64,000 bases of DNA from Virgibacillus subterraneus (GCF_900110695.1 NZ_FOEH01000002.1:1-64000); one strand, 5' to 3'. Counted from the stretch's first letter, positions 44,975 through 54,423 are shown. Made by a program: numbers and translations. Notes: generated by a model from the letters alone, not told the origin.

Positions 44975-46666
44975 ATGGCTTATATCATAGGAACTATTCT
45001 AGTAATTATTGCACTAATAATTGTGGGACTTATTTTACGAAAACGGGTATATGATGTTGTTGACCGATTGGAAGCATGGAAAATGGATATTATGAATCGG
45101 AATATCGCATCACAGCTTGGGCGTATTAAAAGTTTAAATTTGTCTGGCGAAACTCAGGAGAAATTTGAATCGTGGAAAGAACGGTGGGAGTATATCGTAA
45201 CTAAAGAACTGCCAGATATTGAAGAATATTTATTTGATGCCGAAGAAGCAGCAGATCGATACCGGTTTTCCACCGCTAAAAAAACACTGCGAAAAGTAGA
45301 GCAGACATTACAATCAATTGAAGAAGATATCAAAAAAATGCTTGAGGAACTGAATGAACTGATGGAGTCTGAAGAATCAAGCCGAAAAGAAATCGAACAA
45401 ATACAGCCTGATATTAAATCCTTGCGTAAAAAGCTTTCACAAAATCGTTACCAATATGGTAAAGCAGAAGTCCGTTTTGATGTGGAGATTGATGAACTTG
45501 ACGAACAACTTAATCAATATAACGACCTAGTTGGATCAGGTGATTATTCTGAAGCACATCAGCTTGTTGAAGATCTCAAGCAAAAGTTGGAGGTACTTCA
45601 AACACAAATTGATGCATTTCCAACAATATATAAAACCTGCAAACATGACTTACCAGCCCAATTGGACGAATTATTTAAAGGATTAAGAGATATGAAGGAA
45701 GACGGTTACCGTATTGAACATCTTGGGTTTGAGAAAGAAGTACATAACTATCAACGCCGTTTGCTGGATTGTGTAAACACCCTTGAAAAAGGAGATACTT
45801 ACGAGGCTAGCGTCGTAATAGAAGAAGTAGAAGAAAGAATAGCGGAAATGTACCAATTACTTGAAAAGGAAGCCATCGCTAAGAATTATGTTGAGACTAA
45901 GGTGCCAAGTTATCAGGAAGCATTGGATAGTTTAGAGGAGAATTTTCTTACAACAAAAGAAGAAGTGGAAACGTTAAAGAAAACCTATTACTTTGAAGAC
46001 AGTGATATGGAAAAGTATTTGTCATTGGAAAAGTCTATTTTAAAATTAAAAAATCAGCTTGAAGAGCTTTCAAATGACATTGAAAGTGAAAACAGTACAC
46101 ATTCTGAGTTGCGTGTTAAGTTGGAGAATGGATTTCAGCAAATTGATGATTTACAGCAGAAACATGATGAATTTAAGAAGCATATACAAAATTTAAGGAA
46201 AGACGAATTGGAAGCAAAAGAGAAATTAACTGATATGAAAAACGAATTATACCGTATTAATCGCAGGTTGAATAAAAGTAATATTCCAGGAGTTCCAGGA
46301 TTTATTTGGAATATAATGGAGGAAGCATCTGAAAAGAGTGCACGAGTACTTAATTTATTAGATAAGCAGCCATTGGATATCACAGAAGTTCAACATGCAT
46401 TATCAGATGCAAAAACTGCGGTTGATCATGTAACAGAACAAACAGAAATGATGTTGGACCAGGCTTTTTTGACAGAACAAGTTATCCAATACGCGAATAG
46501 ATACCGAAGTCAATATCCAATTCTTGCTGCTAAGCTGTCTGAATCTGAGCGCCTATTTCGTTCCTATGAATATGACCTCGCCATCGAACAGGCAGCTAAA
46601 GCTGTAGAAGAGATCGAGCCTGGTGCATTAAAACGTATAGAAGAGTACCAAAAGGCAGCTAATTAA
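44975..46666 (+). CDS. ezrA: Septation ring formation regulator EzrA
   Basis: EzrA is a membrane-anchored negative regulator of FtsZ ring assembly and a divisome scaffold. The 563-residue protein has one N-terminal membrane helix (about 3-21) then a long series of spectrin-like helical repeats with strong heptads throughout. AGGAGG stands before the ATG. The neighbour refZ also acts on FtsZ. A possible TATAAT at 44769-44774 lies in the gap but with a poor -35 box. Length and start match the family exactly. Confidence 0.95.
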   Translation: MAYIIGTILVIIALIIVGLILRKRVYDVVDRLEAWKMDIMNRNIASQLGRIKSLNLSGETQEKFESWKERWEYIVTKELPDIEEYLFDAEEAADRYRFSTAKKTLRKVEQTLQSIEEDIKKMLEELNELMESEESSRKEIEQIQPDIKSLRKKLSQNRYQYGKAEVRFDVEIDELDEQLNQYNDLVGSGDYSEAHQLVEDLKQKLEVLQTQIDAFPTIYKTCKHDLPAQLDELFKGLRDMKEDGYRIEHLGFEKEVHNYQRRLLDCVNTLEKGDTYEASVVIEEVEERIAEMYQLLEKEAIAKNYVETKVPSYQEALDSLEENFLTTKEEVETLKKTYYFEDSDMEKYLSLEKSILKLKNQLEELSNDIESENSTHSELRVKLENGFQQIDDLQQKHDEFKKHIQNLRKDELEAKEKLTDMKNELYRINRRLNKSNIPGVPGFIWNIMEEASEKSARVLNLLDKQPLDITEVQHALSDAKTAVDHVTEQTEMMLDQAFLTEQVIQYANRYRSQYPILAAKLSESERLFRSYEYDLAIEQAAKAVEEIEPGALKRIEEYQKAAN

Positions 46667-46667
46667 T

Positions 46668-46982
46668 ATGCATAAAGGCTATAAAGGGATTTTACTGCTC
46701 CTGGGTACTAGTACAATATGTGTTTGGTGTTTTGTTATATTTATGTTTTTCACGACACAGGATAGCCAGATTACTGTAAAAGAGCATGTAACGTCGAGCA
46801 ATGTTATAGTCAAGAAAAGTCAAATAGCATCGTTTACTAAAATGAAAGACAATACTGAAAAAGTGTATGCAATGAAAAACCAAAAGGAGTATCCATCACC
46901 GAAACTTGGAAGTGTTAAGCTTTCCAATGACAGTAATAAAGTATCAATTAATCTTTTATTAGAGATGTTGGATATAAAATAA
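46668..46982 (+). CDS. Small predicted membrane protein downstream of ezrA
   Basis: I do not recognise this 104-residue product. It has one hydrophobic segment (ILLLLGTSTICVWCFVIFMF, about residues 8-27) followed by a polar, lysine- and serine-rich outer or cytoplasmic part. The ATG lies one base after the ezrA stop. The only ribosome-site candidate (AAAGG) is about 14 bases upstream, so translation may be coupled to ezrA. A hairpin with T-run follows about 90 bases later. A divisome-related accessory role is conceivable from context only. Confidence 0.55.
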   Translation: MHKGYKGILLLLGTSTICVWCFVIFMFFTTQDSQITVKEHVTSSNVIVKKSQIASFTKMKDNTEKVYAMKNQKEYPSPKLGSVKLSNDSNKVSINLLLEMLDIK

Positions 46983-47071
46983 TTGTAAGGGCTATTTATG
47001 GGAAAGATAACTTTAACACTTTCAACAGAAGAAATATTAGGGGTATAAGTGAAACTTTGGTTTTCACTTTT

Positions 47072-47097
47072 AAAACTTGGTGAAAGCCAAGTTTTTC
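47072..47097 (+). terminator. Intrinsic terminator after ezrA and the small gene
   Basis: AAACTTGG and CCAAGTTT are perfect arms with a six-base loop and TTT. The sequence also equals hairpin B of the R2 repeats, so the terminator may have been supplied by a repeat copy. Confidence 0.7.
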
Positions 47098-47222
47098 TAA
47101 TGGCAGATAAGAATATATAAACACTTTTTTTAATGCATAAGTGCAGTTAAGTAACTCGCCATTAAGGCTAACACTCCAAAATATAAGGGGTACTCTTTAA
47201 CGATTGCCAAGTTTTCTAAAGC
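47098..47222 (+). repeat. Hairpin repeat element, family R2, copy 5
   Basis: ggcagataagaa, tgcataagtgca, ctcgccattaaggct and gattgccaagttttcta keep the R2 order, with an inserted stretch in the middle. It ends about 35 bases before nifZ. Confidence 0.5.
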
Positions 47223-47257
47223 TTGCTTTCACTTATTAAATCTAAGGAGAATTAAGC

Positions 47258-48397
47258 ATGATTTATCTAGATAACAGCGCAACGACGAAACCCGCCTCGT
47301 CTGTTCTTAATAGTTTTTATCAAGCAACTGAGCGATTTTTTGCCAATCCATCGAGCATTCATCAGCTTGGCGGTGAAGCTGAAAAATTATTAAAAAAATC
47401 GAAGGAGCAGGCATCACAGTTGCTAAACGTTCACCAAGATGAAGTTATTTTTACTTCTGGAGGAACGGAGGGGAACAACCTTGCGATAAAGGGTATTGCA
47501 TTAAAACACCAGGGCCGTGGTAAGCACATTATTACGACTGAAATTGAGCATCCATCTGTTTATGAGGCATGCAACAGTCTGGAGGATTTAGGATTTACAA
47601 TAACTTATTTACCAGTAGATAAAAATGGTGTAATCTCTATAGAGGATTTAACGAATTCGATTAGGAATGATACGATTCTAGTTAGCATGATGCATGTTAA
47701 TAATGAGCTGGGATCGATTCAGCCAATTAAGAAAATTGGAGAAATTCTCAAGCAGTACCCAAAGATATTTTTTCATGTAGATAATGTTCAGGGAATGGGA
47801 AAAATACCTTTAGAACTCACAAACAGTGGAATTGATTTATGTGCCATTTCAGGGCATAAACTCCATGGGTTAAAAGGAACTGGTATTTTATACGTGAATA
47901 AAAAGACAACGATGTATCCGTTGCTACATGGTGGCAATCAGGAACGTTCTCTTCGCTCTGGGACCGAAAACCTTGCTGGCGTTGTATCAATTGTAAAAGC
48001 ATTAAGGTTAATAAAAGAACGGGAAAAGACAGGAGTTAAGGACATGTATCAGCTTCAGGAGTTTCTCCGGAACCACCTTGCTAAAATGGAAGGTGTGGTA
48101 ATCAATACGCCAGAAGAGGCAGCACCACACATTATGAACATTTCTGTACCAGGATTAAAGCCTGAAGTGATTATTCATATGCTCGGTGAGAAACAAATAT
48201 ATATTTCAACCAAATCGGCTTGTTCTTCCAAACAGGCAGATGAAAGTAAAATCTTAGCAGCTTGCGGGTATGGCGCGGATCGTTCCACATCTGCACTTCG
48301 TATCAGCATGTCCTATGATACAACGGAAAGCGAAATAAATACGTTTTTAAAAGCGTTAGAGGAAGCAGTAAATCAACTAAAAGCAGTAATGGAGTAG
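47258..48397 (+). CDS. nifZ: Cysteine desulfurase NifZ (IscS/NifS family)
   Basis: This is a PLP enzyme that takes sulfur from cysteine. The signatures are YLDNSATTKP at the start, SGGTEGNN near residue 68, the PLP lysine in ISGHKLHGLKG near 203, and the catalytic Cys in STKSACSSKQ near 325. In B. subtilis the desulfurase gene beside thiI supplies sulfur for 4-thiouridine in tRNA. The ATG follows AGGAGAATT. Six bases separate its stop from the thiI ATG, so the pair is one operon. Confidence 0.93.
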   Translation: MIYLDNSATTKPASSVLNSFYQATERFFANPSSIHQLGGEAEKLLKKSKEQASQLLNVHQDEVIFTSGGTEGNNLAIKGIALKHQGRGKHIITTEIEHPSVYEACNSLEDLGFTITYLPVDKNGVISIEDLTNSIRNDTILVSMMHVNNELGSIQPIKKIGEILKQYPKIFFHVDNVQGMGKIPLELTNSGIDLCAISGHKLHGLKGTGILYVNKKTTMYPLLHGGNQERSLRSGTENLAGVVSIVKALRLIKEREKTGVKDMYQLQEFLRNHLAKMEGVVINTPEEAAPHIMNISVPGLKPEVIIHMLGEKQIYISTKSACSSKQADESKILAACGYGADRSTSALRISMSYDTTESEINTFLKALEEAVNQLKAVME

Positions 48398-48403
48398 ATA
48401 ACT

Positions 48404-49606
48404 ATGCAATATGATCATATTTTAATACGATACGGAGAAATGGCTCTTAAGGGTAAAAATAGAAAGAAGTTTATCGTTCAACTGCAAAGCAATATTCGCA
48501 GAAAGTTAAAGGCCTTTCCCGAGGTAAAAGTAAAACGTACACAAGGCAGAATGTTTGTCTTATTAAATGGGCATGAACCTGACCCTGTTATGCAAAGGTG
48601 TAGTGAAGTTTTTGGAATTCAAAGCCTTAGTCTAGCAGTTAAGGTTCATAACGATGAAGAGGAAATTAAACAAGCAGCATTGTGGGCACTAAATAATAGT
48701 GAAAATGTCAATTCGTTTAAAGTTTCCGTAAAGCGGATTGATAAGAACTTTCCTGTTCGTTCACAGGATATGAACCAGGTGTTGGGTGGGCATCTTTTAT
48801 CCAATACAACGGGCTATACGGTTGATGTTCACAAGCCAGATTTGGAAATCAAAGTTGAAATCAGGACAGAAGCAACCTATATAACATCCAGTATAATTCC
48901 AGGGCTCGGCGGATTACCGGTGGGCACATCAGGTAAGTCCTTGTTGCTTTTGTCAGGTGGAATCGACAGCCCTGTTTCGGGATACCTTGCTATGAAACGT
49001 GGTGTTCAACTAGAGGCTATTCATTTTCATTCACCACCATTCACGAGTGAACGTTCGAAACAGAAAGTGATGGACTTAGCAGAGAAACTGACGGAATATG
49101 GACATTCAATCAAAGTGCACGTTGTTCCATTTACTAAATTACAGCAGCACATTTTTCGGGAAATGCCTGACGGCTATGCAATGACAATTATGCGTCGAAT
49201 GATGTTACGTATCAGTGAACAGGTGTGCAGGAATGAGTCTATATTATCGATGACAACTGGCGAAAGTCTTGGTCAGGTAGCAAGTCAAACAATGGAAAGT
49301 ATGAATGCAATTAATGAAGTAACCAACTATCCAGTTATTAGACCATTAGTTGCAATGGATAAGAATGATATTATTAATATTTCCAGAAAAATTAATACGT
49401 ATGATATTTCAATACGTCCTTATGAGGATTGCTGTACTATTTTTGTTCCAAAGTCACCAAAGACGAAACCTGCTAGAGAGAAAGTGAATATGTTTGAGTC
49501 ACAGGAAGACTTTTCTGCATTAATTGAAGAGACAATAAGTGGCATCGAAGTTGTTAAATTAACTAATCAATCAGATACGAAAAAGGAATTTGAAGACCTT
49601 TTATAA
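48404..49606 (+). CDS. thiI: tRNA 4-thiouridylase ThiI
   Basis: ThiI adenylates U8 of tRNA and inserts sulfur from NifZ. The 400-residue protein has an N-terminal ferredoxin-like/THUMP region (about 1-165) and a PP-loop domain with SGGIDS at 184-189. No rhodanese domain is present, as in other Bacillus ThiI proteins, so sulfur must come straight from the desulfurase. GGAG precedes the ATG. It is co-transcribed with nifZ. Confidence 0.95.
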   Translation: MQYDHILIRYGEMALKGKNRKKFIVQLQSNIRRKLKAFPEVKVKRTQGRMFVLLNGHEPDPVMQRCSEVFGIQSLSLAVKVHNDEEEIKQAALWALNNSENVNSFKVSVKRIDKNFPVRSQDMNQVLGGHLLSNTTGYTVDVHKPDLEIKVEIRTEATYITSSIIPGLGGLPVGTSGKSLLLLSGGIDSPVSGYLAMKRGVQLEAIHFHSPPFTSERSKQKVMDLAEKLTEYGHSIKVHVVPFTKLQQHIFREMPDGYAMTIMRRMMLRISEQVCRNESILSMTTGESLGQVASQTMESMNAINEVTNYPVIRPLVAMDKNDIINISRKINTYDISIRPYEDCCTIFVPKSPKTKPAREKVNMFESQEDFSALIEETISGIEVVKLTNQSDTKKEFEDLL

Positions 49607-49655
49607 AGGCTGTTTTCTAAAGATAGTTGCTATATTATGAAACCATGCGTAGTTT

Positions 49656-49906
49656 CTATAAACTATAACGTAATGTGGAAAAATTATCTGATTTTCTATG
49701 ACGCCGCTGCGGAAATACACTTCGCTTTCCGCGGGCAACGCTTCAGCTTCCTCGGAAGCAAAAATCGCTTCCTGCGGGATCTTCAGCTTGAGCAGTTGTC
49801 GCCTTTGTACCCGGAGTGGTGAAGGCGAGTATATTCCAACTGCGTGGTTAGAGAGCCTCAGTAAATGATATTAATCGAATCTATGTCACAGTTTATATTA
49901 ACTGCG
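49656..49906 (-). repeat. MITE-like repeat, family R1, copy d
   Basis: TATAAACTATAACG at the left and CACAGTTTATATTAACTGCG at the right are worn inverted termini. Bases 49782-49900 align with 11862-11980 with about 14 differences in 119. A tail caaaacttacgaaaagagactt shared with 22890-22910 continues outside. A short open frame inside is not a gene. Confidence 0.65.
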
Positions 49907-50028
49907 AGAATTAAAAACAACAAAACTTACGAAAAGAGACTTTATAAAATTTCTCTTAACTAACAACAACTACCAGTTTAAAAATCCTTCTTGCTACACA
50001 ATATAGAAGTATCAAGGAGGTGATGAAC

Positions 50029-50232
50029 ATGGCTAGCAACAATAGTTCAAACCAATTAGTAATACCTGGTGCACAACAAGCATTAGACCAAATGAAGACT
50101 GAGATCGCTCAGGAATTTGGTGTTCAACTAGGTCCTGATTCAACTTCTCGCTCCAACGGGTCTGTTGGTGGAGAAATCACAAAACGTCTTGTTCAGTCTG
50201 CTGAACAACAATTTGGCGGAATGTCACAATAA
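50029..50232 (+). CDS. sspA: Alpha/beta-type small acid-soluble spore protein
   Basis: The 67-residue protein coats and protects DNA in the dormant spore. [12 protein letters not shown] is the GPR protease cleavage region, and [17 protein letters not shown] is the conserved DNA-binding C-terminal stretch. The ATG at 50029 follows AAGGAGGTG; two upstream in-frame starts lie on the ribosome site. Position after thiI is that of B. subtilis sspA. It should be transcribed by SigG in the forespore, though I could not point to a convincing SigG box. Confidence 0.93.
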   Translation: MASNNSSNQLVIPGAQQALDQMKTEIAQEFGVQLGPDSTSRSNGSVGGEITKRLVQSAEQQFGGMSQ

Positions 50233-50254
50233 CAACAATATAATAATAATGGCT

Positions 50255-50283
50255 AGGGCTATCCTTTTAGGGTAGCCCTTTTA
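50255..50283 (+). terminator. Intrinsic terminator of the SASP gene
   Basis: AGGGCTATCC pairs with GGGTAGCCCT (one G-U) and is followed by TTTT. Confidence 0.85.
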
Positions 50284-50408
50284 AGTAGTATTAATGCTTT
50301 ACCATTAAGCTTGACTAATTTTCCTCATTTTTCTTTCTTGATTTTTCTGCTTTAAGTAGGTAAAGTGCTCATAGAAGAGTAGAAATTTTGTTGATGGGAG
50401 TATTTTAT

Positions 50409-52004
50409 ATGGGAAGACTTTGGTTTGGTGGTTCAGTTTATACTATGGAAAACGAAGGCGATGCTGTTGAAGCGGTCTATACAGAGGATGGAATTATAAA
50501 AGCTGTTGGTACTTATGAGAGATTATATCATGATTTCTATGACAAAATTGACAACGAAGTTAATCTGAAAGGGAAAACGATGTTGCCAGGTTTTGTAGAC
50601 AGTCATATGCATATAATAGGACATGGTGAAAAGTTACTGCATTTAGACTTGTCACAAATGAAGTCTCCAGAAGAAGTAAAAGAAGCACTTCTTAACCGTA
50701 CTGCTAATTTATCAGAAGGGGAATGGCTAGTTGGAGAAGGCTGGAATGAAAATCAATGGGATAACCCAGAAATGATTTCTAAAAGAGAGCTGGACGAAGT
50801 TTGTCCAAATAATCCAATGATGTTGACACGTGTATGCAGACATGCGCTTTTAGCTAATTCAAAAGCCATGGACATGTCTTACATAAATGATCAAACACCA
50901 GATCCTCAAGGGGGAATCATCGTTAGAGATGAAAATGGTGATACTACTGGCTTGTTTCTGGATACTGCACAAGAATTGATTAAACAGGCAATGCCCGATG
51001 TATCACAGAAATATTTGCAGCAAATTATAAAAATAGCTGTGGATGATTTGCTTTCAAAAGGTTTAGTAGGAGGTCACAGTGAAGATCTTTACTATTATGG
51101 TGGTTTTTTAAAAACATATAAAGCCTTTTTAAATGCAATTAACGGAACCAATATAAAATTCAAGGCACATCTACTTGTTCACCATGAAGTTATGGAAGAT
51201 ATGATAAAAGAGAATTTAGGATACTTGGACGGAGCAGAATACATTGAACTTGGTGCTGTGAAGATTTTTGCAGATGGAGCTCTCGGAGGACGAACAGCGT
51301 GGTTGACCCAAGAATATAAGGATGACCCAGGTAATTATGGTGTGGCAATTCATAACTCTGAATACTTAGAAAAAATTATTCAATCCGCAAGAGAGCATGG
51401 TCTTCCGATAGCTGTTCATGCAATTGGAGATCAAGCCGTGGATGAAATAACAAAATTAATAAAAAAATATCCACTTCAAAATGGAGCACGCGATCGGATA
51501 ATTCACGGTCAAATTTTAAATGAATTTTCCTTGAAAATGCTTCAGGACTTACCAGTGGCTGTTGATATTCAACCAACATTTGTTTCATCTGATTTTCCCT
51601 GGGCCGTTGATAGATTAGGCAAGGATAGAATTAAGTTAGCATATGCCTGGAAAACAATGCTGGAAAGTGGTGTACTTTGTGCCGGAAGTTCAGATGCTCC
51701 AATCGAAGATGCAAATCCATTACAAGGTATTCAAGCTGCAGTGTTACGAAAATCTTATTATGATGGTGAAGTGTACCAGCCGGAAGAACAGTTGTCTTTA
51801 TTTGAATCCGTTCGGTTGTATACAGTAGGAAGTGCAAGCGCGATTACACAGGAAGATAAACGTGGATTGATTCTTGTTGGATATACTGCGGATTTTACCA
51901 TTTTGGAAGAAGATATCTTTCAAGTTGATTCAGAAAATATTAATGAAATAGAGGTGGCAATGACAGTCGTTGATGGTGATATAGTTTATGATGCCACAGT
52001 ATAA
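50409..52004 (+). CDS. ytcJ: YtcJ-type metal-dependent amidohydrolase
   Basis: The 531-residue enzyme is an amidohydrolase of the YtcJ/AepA type. The metal-binding DSHMHI follows the LPGFVD entry near residue 60. KIFADGALGGRT lies near 290, AVHAIGDQAVDE near 335, RIIHGQI near 364 and SSDAPIED near 428. The substrate is unknown; relatives act on N-acyl or cyclic amides. The ATG at 50409 follows GGGAG by eight bases. It is monocistronic, with a terminator about 84 bases after the stop. Confidence 0.85.
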   Translation: MGRLWFGGSVYTMENEGDAVEAVYTEDGIIKAVGTYERLYHDFYDKIDNEVNLKGKTMLPGFVDSHMHIIGHGEKLLHLDLSQMKSPEEVKEALLNRTANLSEGEWLVGEGWNENQWDNPEMISKRELDEVCPNNPMMLTRVCRHALLANSKAMDMSYINDQTPDPQGGIIVRDENGDTTGLFLDTAQELIKQAMPDVSQKYLQQIIKIAVDDLLSKGLVGGHSEDLYYYGGFLKTYKAFLNAINGTNIKFKAHLLVHHEVMEDMIKENLGYLDGAEYIELGAVKIFADGALGGRTAWLTQEYKDDPGNYGVAIHNSEYLEKIIQSAREHGLPIAVHAIGDQAVDEITKLIKKYPLQNGARDRIIHGQILNEFSLKMLQDLPVAVDIQPTFVSSDFPWAVDRLGKDRIKLAYAWKTMLESGVLCAGSSDAPIEDANPLQGIQAAVLRKSYYDGEVYQPEEQLSLFESVRLYTVGSASAITQEDKRGLILVGYTADFTILEEDIFQVDSENINEIEVAMTVVDGDIVYDATV

Positions 52005-52087
52005 TGCTGATAGTTCGACCTTTTTACAGATAAAGTTATACTTGTTAGGGAAATTATTTTATAAAGAGTGCCAACATTTGACTCACT

Positions 52088-52124
52088 AATCCTTACCGTC
52101 TTAATAGGCGGTAAGGATTTTTTT
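52088..52124 (+). terminator. Intrinsic terminator of the amidohydrolase gene
   Basis: AATCCTTACCG and CGGTAAGGATT are perfect arms around a ten-base loop, followed by T5. Confidence 0.85.
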
Positions 52125-52272
52125 AGCAGTCAAGAATGTCAGTCATGTTTAGCTTAAGCCCTGGCGTTTAATGGATTCCCTAACCATGCCACATTCTTAA
52201 AACCACTTGGGCTCTTCTTGTTTCCTTTATCGCACACTCCATTCGGCGATGAACAGCGCTTAATCTTTGTCT
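52125..52272. other. Unexplained non-coding block beyond the NAD kinase stop
   Basis: This stretch is richer in GC than its surroundings and contains aagaatgt (52133-52140) and acattctt as inverted words. Short open frames exist on the minus strand but without starts or ribosome sites. It may be a repeat remnant or part of the NAD kinase 3' leader-trailer RNA. I cannot assign it. Confidence 0.3.
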
Positions 52273-53070
52273 CTATAAAAATGTACGTTTGACTCTATCC
52301 CAGTATGAGTTGTTCTTTAGTTTTACCGTTTTAATTACTTTATCACTTAAGGTCACCGTTAAATCCTTTATGTTTCGAATGGAGTAGGCCTCATTATCGA
52401 ATCCGATAACAGGATAATCGTTTCCATCTTGTATGATGTCTAATGTAAGCTTTCGGTCCTTACTTAATACAAAGGAGGATCCTAGTGTACGATAGCGATT
52501 GTTATTAAGGGAAGCGAGTTCTGATACTTGAAAACATGGAATTTTTGGATCAATTACGGCTCCCTGTGTTGATTTATTGTAGCCAGTACTGCCTGTAGGT
52601 GTAGCGACAATTAATCCATCACCTCTAAATGTTTCAAAGTGCATGTCATCAATATGAACATCAACCACAATTGTTTTGATGATGGTAGAGCGAATACTAA
52701 CCTCATTTAAACAATTAAATGAAGTTTCTCCATTAACCTGTATGTTTATGACTGGAAAACGTCGAACCTCCATCTCCTCATTAACCATTGAATGCAACAT
52801 TTCGTCAAAGTTATCCATATTAAAATCACAATATAATCCAGACTCATTAGATTGTGTTATTCCTGTATACAGGCAATCCTGTCTGAATCCCGTCTTTCGA
52901 ACAGCTTGCAAAAATGCACCATCACCGCCAATACTTATAATTACGTTAGCTTGTTTATGATCATCTACAATGGTGAAATTGTTTTTTTGTGCTAGCTCAA
53001 TCAGTGGCTGCAATTTATTTTCAAGATTATTTTTTTGATGAAAGAAATAAATATTTTTTCGATTTGGCAT
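52273..53070 (-). CDS. ppnKB: NAD kinase (PpnK-type, second paralogue YtdI)
   Basis: The enzyme phosphorylates NAD to NADP. ISIGGDGAFLQAV near residue 48 is the diagnostic GGDG motif, and CLNEVSIRS near 122 and TPTGSTGYN near 160 form the NAD site. It matches the YtdI-type paralogue of B. subtilis by its start (RKNIYFFHQK) and position after ytcJ. I chose ATG 53070 (265 residues), because the upstream ATG at 53079 is only two to three bases after GGAGGT. It is divergent from ytfI. Confidence 0.92.
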   Translation of the reverse strand: MPNRKNIYFFHQKNNLENKLQPLIELAQKNNFTIVDDHKQANVIISIGGDGAFLQAVRKTGFRQDCLYTGITQSNESGLYCDFNMDNFDEMLHSMVNEEMEVRRFPVINIQVNGETSFNCLNEVSIRSTIIKTIVVDVHIDDMHFETFRGDGLIVATPTGSTGYNKSTQGAVIDPKIPCFQVSELASLNNNRYRTLGSSFVLSKDRKLTLDIIQDGNDYPVIGFDNEAYSIRNIKDLTVTLSDKVIKTVKLKNNSYWDRVKRTFL

Positions 53071-53206
53071 TGTTATCATTACCTCCAGTTTGAACTTATT
53101 TCTTGTTCAAGAATATCATTTATATTTCAATTTTCCTAACACATTGAAAGTGTATGAGTAAAACAGTGAATTTGTAGCAAAATAAATGATATGGGGTGAG
53201 GTATTT

Positions 53207-53779
53207 ATGATGATGCTGTTGATTGCTTTTATGTTAGTCATTATTTTAACTTTATTCTCAAAAATAAAGGTTATTAGTACGGTGATACTAAATCAGGAAA
53301 AACAAACTGCTTTAATAGCTGTTTATTTTTATCGAATAAGATTAATGAATAAATTAATCGACCTATCTTCTGAGGAATCCTATGAGGAAAAATCAATACG
53401 AGAAATACTAAAATTATTACATAGTTATAGTAATAATTTGCTTCAAAAGATGAAGGATTTAAATGATGTGGTTACTGTCTTACTTAACCGAATTAATTTT
53501 CACAAGCTATCTTGGAATACTCATTTTGGAACAGGAGAAGCAAGTGCGGCCGGTATGGTGTCTGGGGGAATTTGGGGGACCAAAGGATTAATATTAGGGT
53601 TGATCTATGCAAAGAGTAATCTAAAATGTGATCCAGTTATTACTGTTGTTCCGCTATTTAATCAAAAATATATAGAATCAAAATTCGATTGCATTGTATC
53701 AATAAGGATAGGGCAAGCTATATACGGAATTCTTAAAGTGATACGTAAATATCCAGCAAAAAAAGAAGCGATTATTTAA
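53207..53779 (+). CDS. ytfI: YtfI-like DUF2953 membrane protein
   Basis: The 190-residue protein starts with a hydrophobic segment (MLLIAFMLVIILTLF) and contains strand-rich repeats. A GTGEASAAGMVSGGIWGTKG glycine-rich stretch near residue 111 is the DUF2953 core. In B. subtilis ytfI is sporulation-linked and paired with gerW (ytfJ), as here. The ATG at 53207 follows GGGGTGAGG by five bases. The function is unknown. Confidence 0.85.
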   Translation: MMMLLIAFMLVIILTLFSKIKVISTVILNQEKQTALIAVYFYRIRLMNKLIDLSSEESYEEKSIREILKLLHSYSNNLLQKMKDLNDVVTVLLNRINFHKLSWNTHFGTGEASAAGMVSGGIWGTKGLILGLIYAKSNLKCDPVITVVPLFNQKYIESKFDCIVSIRIGQAIYGILKVIRKYPAKKEAII

Positions 53780-53801
53780 GCTGACTAAAGGAGGAATTAT
53801 C

Positions 53802-54332
53802 ATGGAGGAACATCCCATTCAAGGTTTAATGACAACGGCTATGGAAAATTTAAAAGATATGATAGAGGTAAATACGATTATAGGAGACCCCGTTGAATCC
53901 CCTGACGGCAGTGTAATTATACCGGTCTCAAAAGTAGGATTTGGTTTTGCTGCAGGTGGAAGTGAATTCAGTACAGGTGGATCAGGACAAAGTAAAAGTG
54001 ATTCAAGTAGTGGAGGCTCATTACCATTTGGAGGAGGTAGTGGCGGAGGTGTATCCATTACACCAGTTGCATTTTTAATTGTTAGTCCAAAAGGGATTAA
54101 GATGGTTCACTTGGATGAGAACACGCATATTTATGAGAAGATGCTTGATTTTGCTCCAAAGGCAGTTGAGAAAATCCAGCAAATTTTAAAAGAGTCAGCT
54201 CAGTCCCCTAAAAATAAACAAAAATCTGGACGAGATCAGCAACAGTCAGACAAGCAGAATTCAAATCAGCAAGATGGTCAGCGGCAACAGGATCAGCAGC
54301 AATCAGAAGATCAAACAAGATATGATATATAA
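53802..54332 (+). CDS. gerW: Spore protein GerW (YtfJ)
   Basis: GerW-family proteins are spore inner-membrane-associated factors needed for normal germination. The core (about 1-130) shows HPIQGLMTTAMENLKDMI, TIIGDPVESPDGSVIIPVS, a Gly/Ser-rich loop at about 47-82 and VAFLIVSPKGIKMVHLD. The last 45 residues are a lysine-then-glutamine/aspartate-rich tail (QQDQQQSED) that is longer than in B. subtilis. GGAGG precedes the ATG. It is 22 bases behind ytfI and probably in the same operon. Confidence 0.9.
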   Translation: MEEHPIQGLMTTAMENLKDMIEVNTIIGDPVESPDGSVIIPVSKVGFGFAAGGSEFSTGGSGQSKSDSSSGGSLPFGGGSGGGVSITPVAFLIVSPKGIKMVHLDENTHIYEKMLDFAPKAVEKIQQILKESAQSPKNKQKSGRDQQQSDKQNSNQQDGQRQQDQQQSEDQTRYDI

Positions 54333-54354
54333 AGGTTCTGCTCGATTAAAATAG

Positions 54355-54383
54355 TGGACATTAAATGGCAAAAAATTCATAAT
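54355..54383 (+). promoter_or_regulatory. SigA-type promoter of tpx
   Basis: TGGACA (54355-54360), a 17-base spacer and CATAAT (54378-54383) each differ from consensus by one base. The tpx start is 40 bases downstream. Confidence 0.65.
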
Positions 54384-54423
54384 GGAGTGTGTAAGGATAA
54401 AATTCTTAGGAGGAATGATTCAT

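Noticed and set aside
49637-49822. 61-residue plus-strand open frame before the SASP gene
   Set aside because: It lies within repeat R1 copy d and lacks a ribosome site and terminator.
49930-50010. SigG promoter for the SASP gene
   Set aside because: CACAATA resembles the -10 box but no -35 match is present at the right distance, so I do not list it.
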